Source: Streptomyces sp. NBC_00178
GTDB lineage: Bacteria > Actinomycetota > Actinomycetes > Streptomycetales > Streptomycetaceae
Assembly (NCBI RefSeq): GCF_036206005.1
Contig: NZ_CP108143.1
Coordinates: 620,001-684,000, forward strand
Length of the DNA: 64,000 nucleotides
Reading direction: 5' to 3'
Shown here: piece by piece, positions 26,542 to 35,743 of the stretch
How positions within the stretch are numbered: position 1 is the stretch's first letter
How the letters are laid out: every line of letters begins with the position of its first letter
Notes under the pieces: model-generated
What the model saw: only the letters and a program-made list of their open reading frames with translations
Databases searched by the model: none
Told to the model about the DNA's origin: nothing
Translations under genes and position numbers: made by a program

Positions 26542-27582
26542 GTGCAGGGACAGGACCGGGCAGCGGAACGACCGCCTCGCAAGGAGGCGTCCATGGCGGA
26601 CGTCGCACGGCTCGCCGGAGTCTCCTCGCAGACCGTCTCCCGTGTGTCCAACGGCCACTCCGTGGTGTCGGAGGAGACCCGCGAACGCGTCGTGAGTGCC
26701 ATGAAGGAGCTGAACTACCGCCCCAACAGCGCCGCCCGGGCCCTCAAGAGCGGGAAGTTCCGCACCCTGGGAGTCATCCTGTTCACCCTGGCGACCACGG
26801 GCAACGTCCGCACACTGGAAGCCATTTCGGCCTCGGCCGCCGACGAGGGCTACGCCATCACCCTGCTGCCCGTCGCGACGCCCACGAGCCAGGGGGTCAG
26901 GGGCGCCGTCACCGTGCTCGGCGAGCAGGTCGTCGACGGCATCATCGTCATCATGGAGGTGCGACTCCTGGACGCCGCCATCTCACTGCCGCCGCACACC
27001 CACGTGGTGGTCGCCGACTCCGACGCGGGAGACCGCTACAGCGTCGTGGACACCGACCAGTCCGGGGGCGCGAGGGCCGCTGTGCGGCACCTCCTGGACC
27101 TCGGTCACCGCACCGTGGCGCACGTGGCCGGGCCGCCCGAGTCGTTCGCCGCCCAGCGCCGCGCCCTCGCCTGGCGGCAGACCCTGGAGGAGGCCGGCCG
27201 GCCGGTCCCGGATCCGGTGGACGGCGACTGGTCGGCGGCCTCCGGTTACGAGGCGGGGCTCGCCCTGGCTGCCGACCCTTCCTGCACCGCCGTCTTCGCG
27301 GCCAACGACCAGATGGCTCTGGGTGTCCTCCGGGCCCTGCAGGAGCAGGGCAGGCGGGTACCCGAGGACGTGAGCGTGGTGGGGTTCGACGACATCGCCG
27401 ACTCGGCGTCGTTCCTTCCGCCGCTGACGACCGTGCACCAGGACTTCGCCGAGATCGGCCGGCTCTGCGTGGACGGGGTCCTGCGGCAGATCCGCAACGA
27501 GGCCACCGAACGCGGGACCACCCTGGTCCCGACGCGGCTGGTCGTCCGGGCGAGCACGGCCCCGCCGCCGCCTCGCTCCTGA
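26542..27582 (+). CDS. LacI-family transcriptional regulator (beta-galactoside cassette)
   Basis: A 346-residue regulator. GTG 26542 follows GGAGG by 8 bp and is preferred to upstream in-frame codons. The helix-turn-helix reads MADVARLAGVSSQTVSRVSNG (residues 18-38), then the hinge SAARALKSGK. The effector domain contains the usual AVFAANDQMALGVLRAL and VSVVGFDDIADS. It is divergent from the permease/binding protein/GH42 operon and presumably represses it through the GTTTACGTAAAC operators, with a galactoside as inducer. Its recognition helix (SSQTVSRV) differs from the two furanose-locus regulators, in line with its different operator. Confidence 0.92.
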   Translation: MQGQDRAAERPPRKEASMADVARLAGVSSQTVSRVSNGHSVVSEETRERVVSAMKELNYRPNSAARALKSGKFRTLGVILFTLATTGNVRTLEAISASAADEGYAITLLPVATPTSQGVRGAVTVLGEQVVDGIIVIMEVRLLDAAISLPPHTHVVVADSDAGDRYSVVDTDQSGGARAAVRHLLDLGHRTVAHVAGPPESFAAQRRALAWRQTLEEAGRPVPDPVDGDWSAASGYEAGLALAADPSCTAVFAANDQMALGVLRALQEQGRRVPEDVSVVGFDDIADSASFLPPLTTVHQDFAEIGRLCVDGVLRQIRNEATERGTTLVPTRLVVRASTAPPPPRS

Positions 27583-27886
27583 CCGGGGTGGCGGGCATGG
27601 GCGCGTGACGGGCATGGCGCGCGGCGGGCATGGGCGCGTGGCAGGCGTGGTGCGTGGCGGGCATGGGCGCGTGACGGGCGTGGCGCGATGACGGGGGGTG
27701 GCGCGTGGCAGGCGTGGTGCGCGGCGGGCATGGGCGTGCGGCGGAGCCGTCCGGGCCTGCCTCGTGGTCGCCGGCAGGTGGGCGGCCGCGTCGCCGCCGC
27801 GGGATGCGCGTGAGGACGGGTACATCCTCGGCAGGGCGTGTCCTACAGGACTGCACCTGACCTAGTACGTGCCTACGGTGGTGGCC
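27583..27886. other. 304-bp gap with GC-rich minisatellite
   Basis: Non-coding region between the LacI and YdeI-like genes. The first half is tandem repeats; the second half shows nothing recognisable. Short frames read through the repeats on both strands but are low-complexity and not credible. Confidence 0.6.
27588..27736. repeat. Tandem repeat, about 66-bp unit, 2.3 copies
   Basis: Copies begin at 27588, 27654 and 27721 (partial). Each opens with G(T/C)GGCGGGCATGGGCG. Within a unit the word GGGCATGGGCGCGTG recurs, so the unit itself arose from shorter repeats. A minisatellite likely to vary in copy number between strains. Confidence 0.75.
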
Positions 27887-28516
27887 ATGACCTCACCGAG
27901 GAAGAGCACGGACGGCGGGCCGGCCGCGGAGGGACCCGCGGGCGACGCCGCGGATCCCCTGTTCTGCGAGCGGGTCCCCTGCCTGGAGTCCTGGCTGGAG
28001 CGGCACCACGGCGAGCGGTCGGAGCTGTGGCTCAGGATCGCGAAGAAGGGTTCGGGCATCGCGTCCGTCACCGCCACCGAGGTGATCGAGGCAGCGCTCT
28101 GCTTCGGGTGGATCGACGGGCAGCGCAGGTCCCTCGACGCGGCGTACTACCTGCAGCGGATCTCGCCCCGCCGCAGGGGCAGCCAGTGGTCCCTCGTGAA
28201 CGTCCGCAAGGTCGGGGAGCTGACGGAGGCGGGCCGCATGCGCGAGTCCGGGCTGGCCGAGGTCCACGCCGCACAGGCCGACGGGCGATGGTCGGCGGCG
28301 TACCCGTCGCAGAAGGAGGCCACCGTGCCGCCCGACCTCGCGGCCGCGCTCGCCGCGAACCCGCGGGCGGCGAGACGCTTCGAGCGGCTGGGCCGGACGG
28401 ACCGGTACCTCCTGATCCTCCAGCTCCTGCGGGCCAGGACCCCCGAGGCCAGGGCGACCCGGCTCGCCCGGATGACAGCGGCGCCGGACCGGGACCGGGA
28501 CCGGGAAGGTGGCTGA
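27887..28516 (+). CDS. YdeI/OmpD-associated (OmdA) family protein
   Basis: A 209-residue cytoplasmic protein. Landmarks: WLERHHGERSELWLRIAKKG, IEAALCFGWIDGQ, YLQRISPRR and WSLVNVRKVGELTEAGRM, all characteristic of the YdeI/OmdA family once annotated as bacteriocin-protection proteins. Molecular function is not established. ATG 27887 is chosen over a GTG 18 bp upstream because the family-like sequence begins well after both and the spacing from GGTGG is better. It is a single gene between convergent neighbours. Confidence 0.8.
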   Translation: MTSPRKSTDGGPAAEGPAGDAADPLFCERVPCLESWLERHHGERSELWLRIAKKGSGIASVTATEVIEAALCFGWIDGQRRSLDAAYYLQRISPRRRGSQWSLVNVRKVGELTEAGRMRESGLAEVHAAQADGRWSAAYPSQKEATVPPDLAAALAANPRAARRFERLGRTDRYLLILQLLRARTPEARATRLARMTAAPDRDRDREGG

Positions 28517-28660
28517 ACGAGGCCGGACGGCCGGAGCGGAAGACGGCGGCCCGGGCCCGCCTCCCACGACCGGCGGGAGAGCGGCCGATGTGCCGGCCAC
28601 CGCGCCCTCCCGTCCCGTGCGGAACGACGGTGTCCCGCAGGCCCGGACCCGCGGCAGCAG

Positions 28661-29086
28661 TCAGGAGTCCCTGACCCCCAGGAGCTCGGGCCGCTCCGCC
28701 AGTGAGGCGAGGTGCCCGGCCGGGTCCGCGATCAGCCGGCGGGTGGACAGGTCGAGCATGCCGGCCAGTCCGCTGATCTCCGCGGCGACCGTGCCGTCCT
28801 CCTTGACGATCTGCTGCCGCACCCCGAAGGTCTTGCCGGCACCATAGGTGAACTCGCAGCTGACACGCACCCGGTCCCCGCCCCTCAGTTCGCGGAGGTA
28901 CTTGACCGTCACCTCGAGCTGTACCGGTCCCACGCCGCTCGCGAGCAGCTTCTCCTGAGGCACTCCCGCGGCTCGCAGCAGTTCCCAGCGGGCGTGCTCC
29001 GCGTACTGGAGGTAGACGGCCTGGTTGAGGTGGCCCTGGGTGTCGAGCTCGTAGCCGCGCACCGTCACGTCGACGAAATAGGTCAT
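28661..29086 (-). CDS. Hotdog-fold acyl-CoA thioesterase (4HBT-type)
   Basis: A 141-residue protein starting MTYFVDVTVRGYELDTQGHLNQ. The Asp in ELDTQGHLN matches the catalytic Asp position of 4-hydroxybenzoyl-CoA thioesterase-type enzymes, followed by AVYLQYAEHARW. It hydrolyses an acyl-CoA thioester; the acyl group cannot be told. ATG 29086 is chosen because the extension up to 29191 is low-complexity Arg/Gly. A single gene, no operon partners. Confidence 0.85.
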   Translation of the reverse strand: MTYFVDVTVRGYELDTQGHLNQAVYLQYAEHARWELLRAAGVPQEKLLASGVGPVQLEVTVKYLRELRGGDRVRVSCEFTYGAGKTFGVRQQIVKEDGTVAAEISGLAGMLDLSTRRLIADPAGHLASLAERPELLGVRDS

Positions 29087-29404
29087 GAACACCGGAACGC
29101 CCCCGCCCGGCCGGCCATTCCGACGATCACCGCCGCCCCGGCGGCCATGACGGGGCGCTTCGCGCTCCCCGTCGCCCAACCCCCGTGCCACGCACCCCCT
29201 TTACGGGTCTGCCATGCGCCGGTAACTTCCTGGCTGCAAAAGATTGCAGCAACATTCTGACGGCAGTTGCCGTCGGGACGCACTGCTCGCCCGAACCCGG
29301 AGGCGCGTCCAGGTTCTCCGGCGGGATCCCGCGGCCGTCCGCACGGCGGTCGCGGCCGGCAGCCGCGGTCCACCTGCCCGCGGCCCTCCCCTGGAGACAG
29401 ACGC
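29087..29404. other. 318-bp control region of the amylase gene
   Basis: Contains the MalR-like operator at 29234-29249. The surrounding 29205-29275 stretch is the least GC-rich part and probably holds the promoter; hexamers could not be fixed. The amylase frame is open from 29267, but that part does not look like a signal peptide. Confidence 0.55.
29234..29249. promoter_or_regulatory. MalR-like operator CTGCAA-AAGA-TTGCAG
   Basis: A perfect inverted repeat with 6-bp arms and a 4-bp spacer, 155 bp upstream of the amylase start. CTTGCAG/CTGCAAG-type words in Streptomyces amylase and malE promoters are targets of the LacI-family maltose regulator MalR/Reg1. Confidence 0.65.
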
Positions 29405-32400
29405 ATGAGACGCACTCCTCGGCGGATCCCCGGACGCCCGCTGGTGGCGGCCGTGGCAGCCGCCGTGATGCTGGGCCTCCTGGCCTCGGTTCCCCACAAG
29501 CCCGTTGCCGAGGCGGCCGTGCCCGTCGCCTCCTCCTCCGCGGAGTCCACCACCACCGTCTTCTACTACACGAAGACCAGGAACTGGTCTGCGTACAAGC
29601 TGCATTACGCGCCCGACGGCGGGTCCTGGACCACGGTGCCCGGAGTCGCCATGGAGGCCGCCTGCACGGACTGGGTCAAGAAGACGGTCAGCCTCGGTGG
29701 CGCGTCGGGCATAGCCGCGACCTTCAACGACGGCGCCGGTGTCTGGGACAACAACGCGGGCCGGAACTACGCCCTCGGGACCGGGGCCCTCACCGTCAAG
29801 GACGGGGTGGTGGCCCACAGCGACCCCTGTGCGGACACCGGCCCCGATCCCACCCCGAGCCCCGGGGCCGGTACCGCCGAGGTCTACTACTCCACCGCCA
29901 CGGTCGGCTGGACCACCACGAACCTGCACTACCGGCCGGCCGGCGGCGCGTGGACCGCGGTGCCGGGTGTGGGGATGGAGCCCGCCTGCACCGGCTGGGT
30001 ACGCAAGGCGGTCGACCTGGGCTCCGCCGTCACCCTGACCGCGGCCTTCAACAACGGAAGCGGCGTCTGGGACAACAACAACGGCGCCGACTACACCCTC
30101 CCGACCGGCCTCGCGACGGTGAAGGACGGGAAGGTCACCGCCGGGACGACGAGCCCGTGCGCGGCCGAGACCCCCGACATGCAGGCCCCGACGGCGCCGG
30201 CCGGGGTGCGCGCCGATGCCGACGGGGTGTCCGTGGTCCTGGGCTGGGACCCCTCCACGGACGACCGCGGAGTGACGAAGTACCAGGTCACCCGCACCGG
30301 TGGCACCAGGGGCACTTTGGTCACGGACGTCGGCTCCACGGTGTACTCGGACACGGGCCTGGAGGCGAGGACGGCGTACAGCTACACCGTGAGGGCCGTC
30401 GACGCCGCGGGGAACGTCTCGGCCGCCTCCTCGGCCGTCACCGCCACCACCGGGGAGAAGCCGACGGCCCCGGCGCCCGGCAGGCCGCTCGGCACCGATC
30501 CGCGCAAGGACCCGATCTACTTCGTGCTCACCGCCCGCTTCGCCGACGGTGACACCGGGAACAACCGCGGCGGCAGCCAGCACACCAAGTCGGGCAACGC
30601 CGCCAACGACGACCCGATGTTCCGGGGCGACTTCAAGGGACTGGTCGACAAGCTCGACTACATCAAGGGCCTCGGCATGTCGGCCGTCTGGATCACCCCC
30701 GTGGTCCTGAACAGGTCCGACTACGACTACCACGGCTACCACGGCTACGACTTCTACGAGGTCGACTCCCGGCTCGAATCCGCGGGGGCCTCCTACCAGG
30801 ACCTCATCGACGCGGCCCACGCCAAGGGCATGAAGATCTACCAGGACGTCGTCTACAACCACTCCTCGCGCTGGGGCGCCAAGGGCCTGTTCACCCCGAA
30901 GACGTACGGCGTGCGTGACGCCCAGTGGAGCTGGTACTACGACGAGAGGAACGAGGGCTTCGAGTACGACGGGCTGACCGTCGAGACCAAGTCGGGCAAG
31001 TCCTACTACAACGGCGACCTCTGGTCCACGGCCGAGCCGTCCGGCAACACCTGCCTCGACTGGGGCAAGCCCACCGGGTACACCTCACCGGAGGGCTACC
31101 GCATCTACAACTGCCAGTGGCCCAGCCCCACGTCGGGGATGTTCCCGAAGGCCGTCTACCACAACTGCTGGATCGGCAACTGGGAGGGAGAGGACTCCCG
31201 TTCGTGCTGGCTGCACGACGACCTCGCCGACTTCAACACCGAGAGCGCGTCCGTGCAGAACTACCTGATCGGCGCGTACGACAAGTACATCGACATGGGT
31301 GTGGACGGCTTCCGCGTCGACACCGCCGTGCACATCCCCCGCACCACCTGGAACCGCCGTTTCCTGCCCGCCATCCAGGAACGGGTCACCCAGCGGTTCG
31401 GCGCCGCGGCGGCGGAGAACTTCTTCGTCTTCGGCGAGGTCGCGGCCTTCGTCAACGACAAGTGGAACCGCGGCTCGGTCAACCACTCCGCGCAGTTCTA
31501 CACCTGGAAGGAGCGCAGGGAATACAGCGCGGACGACGGGAAGGCGGCCCTGGAGATGTACGACTACGAACAGCAGCAGGGCACGGGCTCCCAGCCGATC
31601 TCCACCAACGCGTTCCTAAACGGCAACAGTTACCACGTGCCGGACCACAGCAGGTTCTCCGGCATGAACGTCATCGACATGCGCATGCACATGAACTTCG
31701 GTGACGCGAACAACGCCTACAACAACGGCAAGGACTCGGACGACAGTTACAACGACGCCACCTACAACGTCGTGTACGTGGACAGCCACGACTACGGTCC
31801 CAACAAGAGCAGCGAGCGGTACGCGGGCGGTACCGACGCCTGGGCCGAGAACATGTCGCTCATGTGGACCTTCCGGGGCATCCCCACGCTGTACTACGGC
31901 TCCGAGGTCGAGTTCCAGGCCGGCCGGAAGATCGACTGCGGCCCCACCTGCCCGCTGGCGACGACCGGCCGGGCCTACTTCGGGGACCACGTCGCCGGCA
32001 CGGTGAAGGCGTCGGACTTCGGCACGGTCTCATCGGCGTCCGGCACTGTCGCCGACACCCTCGCGAAGCCCCTGGTCAAGCACGTGCAGCGGCTCAACCA
32101 GATCCGCCGGGCGGTACCCGCGCTGCAGATGGGCCAGTACTCCACGGAGGGCATATCCGGTTCGATGGCGTACAAGCGGCGCTACACCGACGCGGCGACC
32201 GGCACCGACAGCTTCGCGCTGGTGACGGTCACGGGCGGCGCCACCTACACCGGCATCCCGAACGGCACCTACAAGGACGCCGTCACCGGTGACACCAGGG
32301 CGGTGACGGGCGGCACGCTGTCCGTCCCGGCGCCGGGCAAGGGAAACCTGCGGGTGTACGTCCTCGACCTCGGGGGCCGGAACGCCGCCCCGGGGAAGAT

Positions 32401-32428
32401 CGGCACGGCGGGGCCCTACCTGAAGTGA
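29405..32428 (+). CDS. Secreted GH13 alpha-amylase with two starch-binding modules and FnIII
   Basis: A 1007-residue exported enzyme. ATG 29405 follows GGAGA and gives a Sec signal (MRRTPRRIPGRPLVAAVAAA, cleaved near VAEAA). Modules: two CBM25-like starch-binding domains (about 45-135 and 150-245), each with the FYYT/VYYST opening, (Y/N)LHY, and GVWDNNNG-type motif; a fibronectin III domain (about 260-350); then the GH13 catalytic barrel and C-terminal beta domain. Catalytic residues: nucleophile Asp639 in GFRVDTAV, acid/base Glu678 in FGEV, Asp796 in DSHDYG. It degrades starch or related alpha-glucans outside the cell. A MalR-like operator upstream suggests maltose induction. Product pattern is not readable. 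Confidence 0.93.
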   Translation: MRRTPRRIPGRPLVAAVAAAVMLGLLASVPHKPVAEAAVPVASSSAESTTTVFYYTKTRNWSAYKLHYAPDGGSWTTVPGVAMEAACTDWVKKTVSLGGASGIAATFNDGAGVWDNNAGRNYALGTGALTVKDGVVAHSDPCADTGPDPTPSPGAGTAEVYYSTATVGWTTTNLHYRPAGGAWTAVPGVGMEPACTGWVRKAVDLGSAVTLTAAFNNGSGVWDNNNGADYTLPTGLATVKDGKVTAGTTSPCAAETPDMQAPTAPAGVRADADGVSVVLGWDPSTDDRGVTKYQVTRTGGTRGTLVTDVGSTVYSDTGLEARTAYSYTVRAVDAAGNVSAASSAVTATTGEKPTAPAPGRPLGTDPRKDPIYFVLTARFADGDTGNNRGGSQHTKSGNAANDDPMFRGDFKGLVDKLDYIKGLGMSAVWITPVVLNRSDYDYHGYHGYDFYEVDSRLESAGASYQDLIDAAHAKGMKIYQDVVYNHSSRWGAKGLFTPKTYGVRDAQWSWYYDERNEGFEYDGLTVETKSGKSYYNGDLWSTAEPSGNTCLDWGKPTGYTSPEGYRIYNCQWPSPTSGMFPKAVYHNCWIGNWEGEDSRSCWLHDDLADFNTESASVQNYLIGAYDKYIDMGVDGFRVDTAVHIPRTTWNRRFLPAIQERVTQRFGAAAAENFFVFGEVAAFVNDKWNRGSVNHSAQFYTWKERREYSADDGKAALEMYDYEQQQGTGSQPISTNAFLNGNSYHVPDHSRFSGMNVIDMRMHMNFGDANNAYNNGKDSDDSYNDATYNVVYVDSHDYGPNKSSERYAGGTDAWAENMSLMWTFRGIPTLYYGSEVEFQAGRKIDCGPTCPLATTGRAYFGDHVAGTVKASDFGTVSSASGTVADTLAKPLVKHVQRLNQIRRAVPALQMGQYSTEGISGSMAYKRRYTDAATGTDSFALVTVTGGATYTGIPNGTYKDAVTGDTRAVTGGTLSVPAPGKGNLRVYVLDLGGRNAAPGKIGTAGPYLK

Positions 32429-32436
32429 CGCGCGGC

Positions 32437-32467
32437 GTGACGGACGCGCACACCGCGCGTCCGTCAC
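32437..32467. terminator. Bidirectional terminator after the amylase gene
   Basis: Perfect 13-bp stem GTGACGGACGCGC / GCGCGTCCGTCAC with a 5-base loop, between the convergent amylase and galM genes. Confidence 0.75.
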
Positions 32468-32540
32468 GTCCGGTCGTCCGCTGCGTTCGGCGCGGCCCTG
32501 GGGGACGAGACGACGGTATTGATGGGCCGCCCGGCCCGCC

Positions 32541-33605
32541 TCAGCCGCTCAGGTGCGGGAAGCGCAGCTCGGTCCGGCTGCGGCCGGTCCCGCCCGGCCG
32601 CAGGACGGTGCTGGGCCATTCGGGCCGGTTGGGTGAGTCGGGCAGGTGCTGGGTCTCCAGGCACACCGAGCCGTGCCGGTCGTGGCGGCGGCCGGCGCCG
32701 TCGGTGTAGGAGCCGTCGAGCTGGTTGGCGGTGTACACCTGGATGCCGGGCTCGGTCGTCCAGACCTCCAGGACGCGGGCGGCGCCGGGGGCGGTGAGCC
32801 GGGCGGCGCGCCGCAGACCGGCGCCGGCGTCCCTCAGCACCCAGCAGTGGTCGAACCCGCCGGCCGCACGCAGCTGGCCGTCGTCGGTGCCGAGGCGTTC
32901 GCCGATCACGCGCGGTTCGGTGAGGTCGAACGGGGTGCCCCCGACCGGATCCTGCCTCCCCAGCGGGATGCCGTCGTCGTCCACCGGGAGATAGGCGTCG
33001 GCGTCGACCTCCAGGAGGTGGCCGAGCACGTCACCGCCGCCGGTCAGCTCGAAGTAGGCGTGGTTGGTGAGGTTGACGACGGTGGCCCGGTCGGTGACCG
33101 ACGCGTAGTCGACGGCGAGGGTCCCGTCCGTGTCGATGGTGTACGTGACCGTGCTGTCCAGGGCTCCCGGGAAGCCCATGTCGCCGTCCGGGCTGTGCAG
33201 GGACAGCCGGACGGACGCGGTGCCGTCGCCGTGGTCCGGTTCCGCGTCCCACACCTTGGTGTGGAAACCGTCGGGTCCTCCGTGCAGGGCGTGGCCCCGG
33301 TCGTTGGCGGGGACGTGGTGCTCGGCGCCGTCGAGGGTGAAGCGGCCGTGGGCGATGCGGTTGGCGTAGCGGCCGACGACGGCGCCGAAGTAGGGGTGTT
33401 TCGCCGCGTAGTCGTCGAGGGCCGGGAGCGACCGTACGACGGAGGCGGGCGTGCCCTCGGTGTCGGGCACGGTGAGGCGGTGCAGGGAGGCTCCGTAGGT
33501 CAGCACCTCGGCCCGGACTCCCGTACCGCTGTCGAGGGTCCACAGACGGGTCTGCGTCCCGTGGACGGAGCCGAACGGGGTGCTGTGCACGGTGGGGCGC
33601 GGCAT
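32541..33605 (-). CDS. galM: Aldose 1-epimerase
   Basis: A 354-residue mutarotase. It shows NRIAHGRFTLDG, HALHGGPDGFHTKVWD (first catalytic His), VNLTNHAYFELTGGG (second His) and a C-terminal VCLETQHLPDSPN ending, the GalM pattern. It interconverts alpha and beta anomers of galactose, glucose or arabinose. Its ATG overlaps the LacI stop codon (ATGA), so it is translationally coupled to the regulator. As the last gene of the furanose-type transporter operon it would act on the imported free sugar. Confidence 0.93.
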   Translation of the reverse strand: MPRPTVHSTPFGSVHGTQTRLWTLDSGTGVRAEVLTYGASLHRLTVPDTEGTPASVVRSLPALDDYAAKHPYFGAVVGRYANRIAHGRFTLDGAEHHVPANDRGHALHGGPDGFHTKVWDAEPDHGDGTASVRLSLHSPDGDMGFPGALDSTVTYTIDTDGTLAVDYASVTDRATVVNLTNHAYFELTGGGDVLGHLLEVDADAYLPVDDDGIPLGRQDPVGGTPFDLTEPRVIGERLGTDDGQLRAAGGFDHCWVLRDAGAGLRRAARLTAPGAARVLEVWTTEPGIQVYTANQLDGSYTDGAGRRHDRHGSVCLETQHLPDSPNRPEWPSTVLRPGGTGRSRTELRFPHLSG

Positions 33606-34642
33606 CAGAGATCCTCGGTGTGGCCGGAGTCGGACCCGGACGTGGTGGATTCGCGGACGACGAGGCGGTAGCCGGGGCGCGGCCGCCGGGGTTCGGTGAA
33701 CGGCTTCCCCGCGAGCCGCTCGACGAGGCTGTCGACGGCGAGGCGGGCGATGGCTTCCTTGTCGGGCGCGATGGTGGTGAGTGTCGTGGTGGTGTAGCGG
33801 CTCTCCTCGATGTCGTCGAAGCCGACGACGGCGACGTCCTCGGGGATCCGCAGTCCGCGTTCGGTGACGGCCCGCATCGCGCCGATGGCGATGAGGTCGT
33901 TGTAGGCGAACACGGCGTCGGGTCGGTCCCCGCGGTCCAGGAGGGCCGCCATGCCCGCGGCGCCGTCCTCACGGCCGTAGCCGTCGGTGACGACGACGAG
34001 GGATTCGTCGGGGGTGATCCCGGAGGCGACGAGTTCCTCGCGCCAGCCCCGCAGCCGCAGGTGCGCCGGCTGGCGTTCCCGGCCGGTGCGCGATCCGAGG
34101 AAGGCGATGCGCCGGTGGCCGCGGCTGACGAGGTGGCGTACGGCGGCGCGGGCGGCCGCCACGTTGTCGATGGCGATGTGGTCGTACGGGGCTTCGTACT
34201 CGCGTTCCCCCAGCAGGACCAGCGGCGCCGTCTCAGTGCGCGCCATCAGGTCCTCGGTCTCCAGATGGATGGGGCTGAGGATGAGGCCGTCGATCACGTG
34301 GGACCGGAACCCCTGGCTGACCAGGAGTTCCTTCTCCCGCAGGCCGGCGGTGTGGTCGACCAGGACGGTGTAGTCGTGCCGGGCGGCCGCGTCGATCACC
34401 GCTCCCGCGAGTTCCGCGAAGTACGGGTTGCCGAATTCGGGGACGGCGAGCGCGATGATGCCGGTGCGGCCCTTGCGCAGGTGACGGGCGGTGAGGTTCG
34501 GCCGGTAGCCGAGCTCGTCGATCGCCTGTTGCACCTTGGCGCGCATGGCGGGCGTGACGTGCTGATAGTTGTTCACCACGTTCGACACGGTCTTGATGGA
34601 CACGCCCGCCCGTTGCGCAACGTCCTTGAGGCTGACGCCCAC
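33605..34642 (-). CDS. LacI-family regulator of the furanose transporter operon
   Basis: A 345-residue regulator. The helix-turn-helix MGVSLKDVAQRAGVSIKTVSNVV and hinge YRPNLTARHLRKGRTG are followed by the effector domain with AVFAYNDLIAIGAMRAV and VAVVGFDDIEES. It sits between the last permease gene and galM in the operon. The recognition segment VSIKTVSNVVN is nearly the same as VSVRTVSNVVS of the regulator at 46044-47066, and the two share NL(T/A)AR(H/N)LR(K/Q)GRTG. Its likely targets are the TTGCAACGTTGCAA-like sites at 39703, 39882, 45917 and 50569. Effector unknown, probably an arabinose or galactose derivative. Confidence 0.92.
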   Translation of the reverse strand: MGVSLKDVAQRAGVSIKTVSNVVNNYQHVTPAMRAKVQQAIDELGYRPNLTARHLRKGRTGIIALAVPEFGNPYFAELAGAVIDAAARHDYTVLVDHTAGLREKELLVSQGFRSHVIDGLILSPIHLETEDLMARTETAPLVLLGEREYEAPYDHIAIDNVAAARAAVRHLVSRGHRRIAFLGSRTGRERQPAHLRLRGWREELVASGITPDESLVVVTDGYGREDGAAGMAALLDRGDRPDAVFAYNDLIAIGAMRAVTERGLRIPEDVAVVGFDDIEESRYTTTTLTTIAPDKEAIARLAVDSLVERLAGKPFTEPRRPRPGYRLVVRESTTSGSDSGHTEDL

Positions 34643-34696
34643 GGCACTCCTTGGTTCGGCTGGACTCGATGGATCTTGTCGGCAAGCGGACTGTCG

Positions 34697-35743
34697 TCAG
34701 GTGCTTCTGCGGCTGCGCGCCAGATAACGCTGCGCCACCACGACAACGATAAGGAAACCGCCGCTGACCACCGACTGGTACGAGGAGTTGAGCGAGCCGA
34801 TCTGGTTGATCAGGTTCTGGATGACGGCCAGCAGCAGCACTCCCCACAGCGTTCCGCTGATCGAGCCGGCGCCGCCGACGAGGAGGGTGCCGCCGATGAC
34901 GACGGCGGAGATGGCGTCGAGCTCCATGCCGACCCCGACGATGGTGACGCCGGAGGACAGCCTGGCAGCGTTGAGCGCCCCCGCGAGACCGGCCAGCAGG
35001 CCGCTGAGGGTGTAGACGAGGATCTTCGTACGGGCGACGGGGAGGCCCATCAGGGTCGCCGCGTCGCTGCTGCCGCCCACGGCGAAGAGGGTCTGCCCGA
35101 AGGAGGTGCGCTGCAGGACGATCCCGCCGGCACCGAAGAGCACGGCGGCGATCAGGATCGGGTAGCCGAAGCCCCAGACGCTGCCCTGGCCGAGTTCGCC
35201 GAAGGCCGAGTCCTTGGGGACCAGGTAGGTGGTGGCGCCCTCGTCGGTGATGGCGAGCAGCAGTCCGCGGGCGCCGAGCAGGGTGGCCAGGGTGATGATG
35301 AACGGCGCCATGTTGCCGCGGGCGATGAGGAGCCCGTTGAGCAGACCGATCGCGCCGCACACCACGAGGGGTACGAGGAGCGCGGCGAGGAAGCCGTACT
35401 GCGAGGCCCAGGCGGCGAGGACCCCGCCGAGGGCGAAGACGGATCCGACCGACAGGTCGATGCCGCCGGTGATGATGACCATGGTCATGCCGAGGGCTAC
35501 CACGGCGAGGAAGGACGCCTGGATGGTCACGCCGCGGGCGTTGTCCAGGGAGGCGAACGTCGGATAGATGAAGGAGGAGACGAGCACGACCATGAGCAGG
35601 ACCGCGAGCACGCCCTGGCGCTGGAGGAGTTCGGCGGCGCGGGCCCTGCCCGACCGCTCGGGCCCGGCGGCGGGGCGCGGGGGCTTCGTCTTCTTCTGCG
35701 GCATCGGGGCCGGGGCGGCGGGGGCGGATGTGGTTTCGTTCAT
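34697..35743 (-). CDS. Furanose/ribose-type ABC permease (YjfF/YtfT-like)
   Basis: A 348-residue membrane protein of the RbsC/AraH family. After about 45 polar residues come about eight hydrophobic segments, with the family signature ITGGIDLSVGSVFAL and GVGMELDAISAVVIGGT. ATG 35743 overlaps the upstream permease stop (ATGA), so the pair is coupled. Two unequal permeases with one ATPase and a YtfQ-like binding protein match the Escherichia coli galactofuranose importer YtfQRT-YjfF. A 54-bp gap separates it from the LacI gene. Confidence 0.9.
   Translation of the reverse strand: MNETTSAPAAPAPMPQKKTKPPRPAAGPERSGRARAAELLQRQGVLAVLLMVVLVSSFIYPTFASLDNARGVTIQASFLAVVALGMTMVIITGGIDLSVGSVFALGGVLAAWASQYGFLAALLVPLVVCGAIGLLNGLLIARGNMAPFIITLATLLGARGLLLAITDEGATTYLVPKDSAFGELGQGSVWGFGYPILIAAVLFGAGGIVLQRTSFGQTLFAVGGSSDAATLMGLPVARTKILVYTLSGLLAGLAGALNAARLSSGVTIVGVGMELDAISAVVIGGTLLVGGAGSISGTLWGVLLLAVIQNLINQIGSLNSSYQSVVSGGFLIVVVVAQRYLARSRRST

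Noticed and set aside
27246-27856. Minus-strand frames of His/Ala/Pro-rich repeats
   Set aside because: They are translations of the GC-rich minisatellite and its flank, without start signals or family resemblance.
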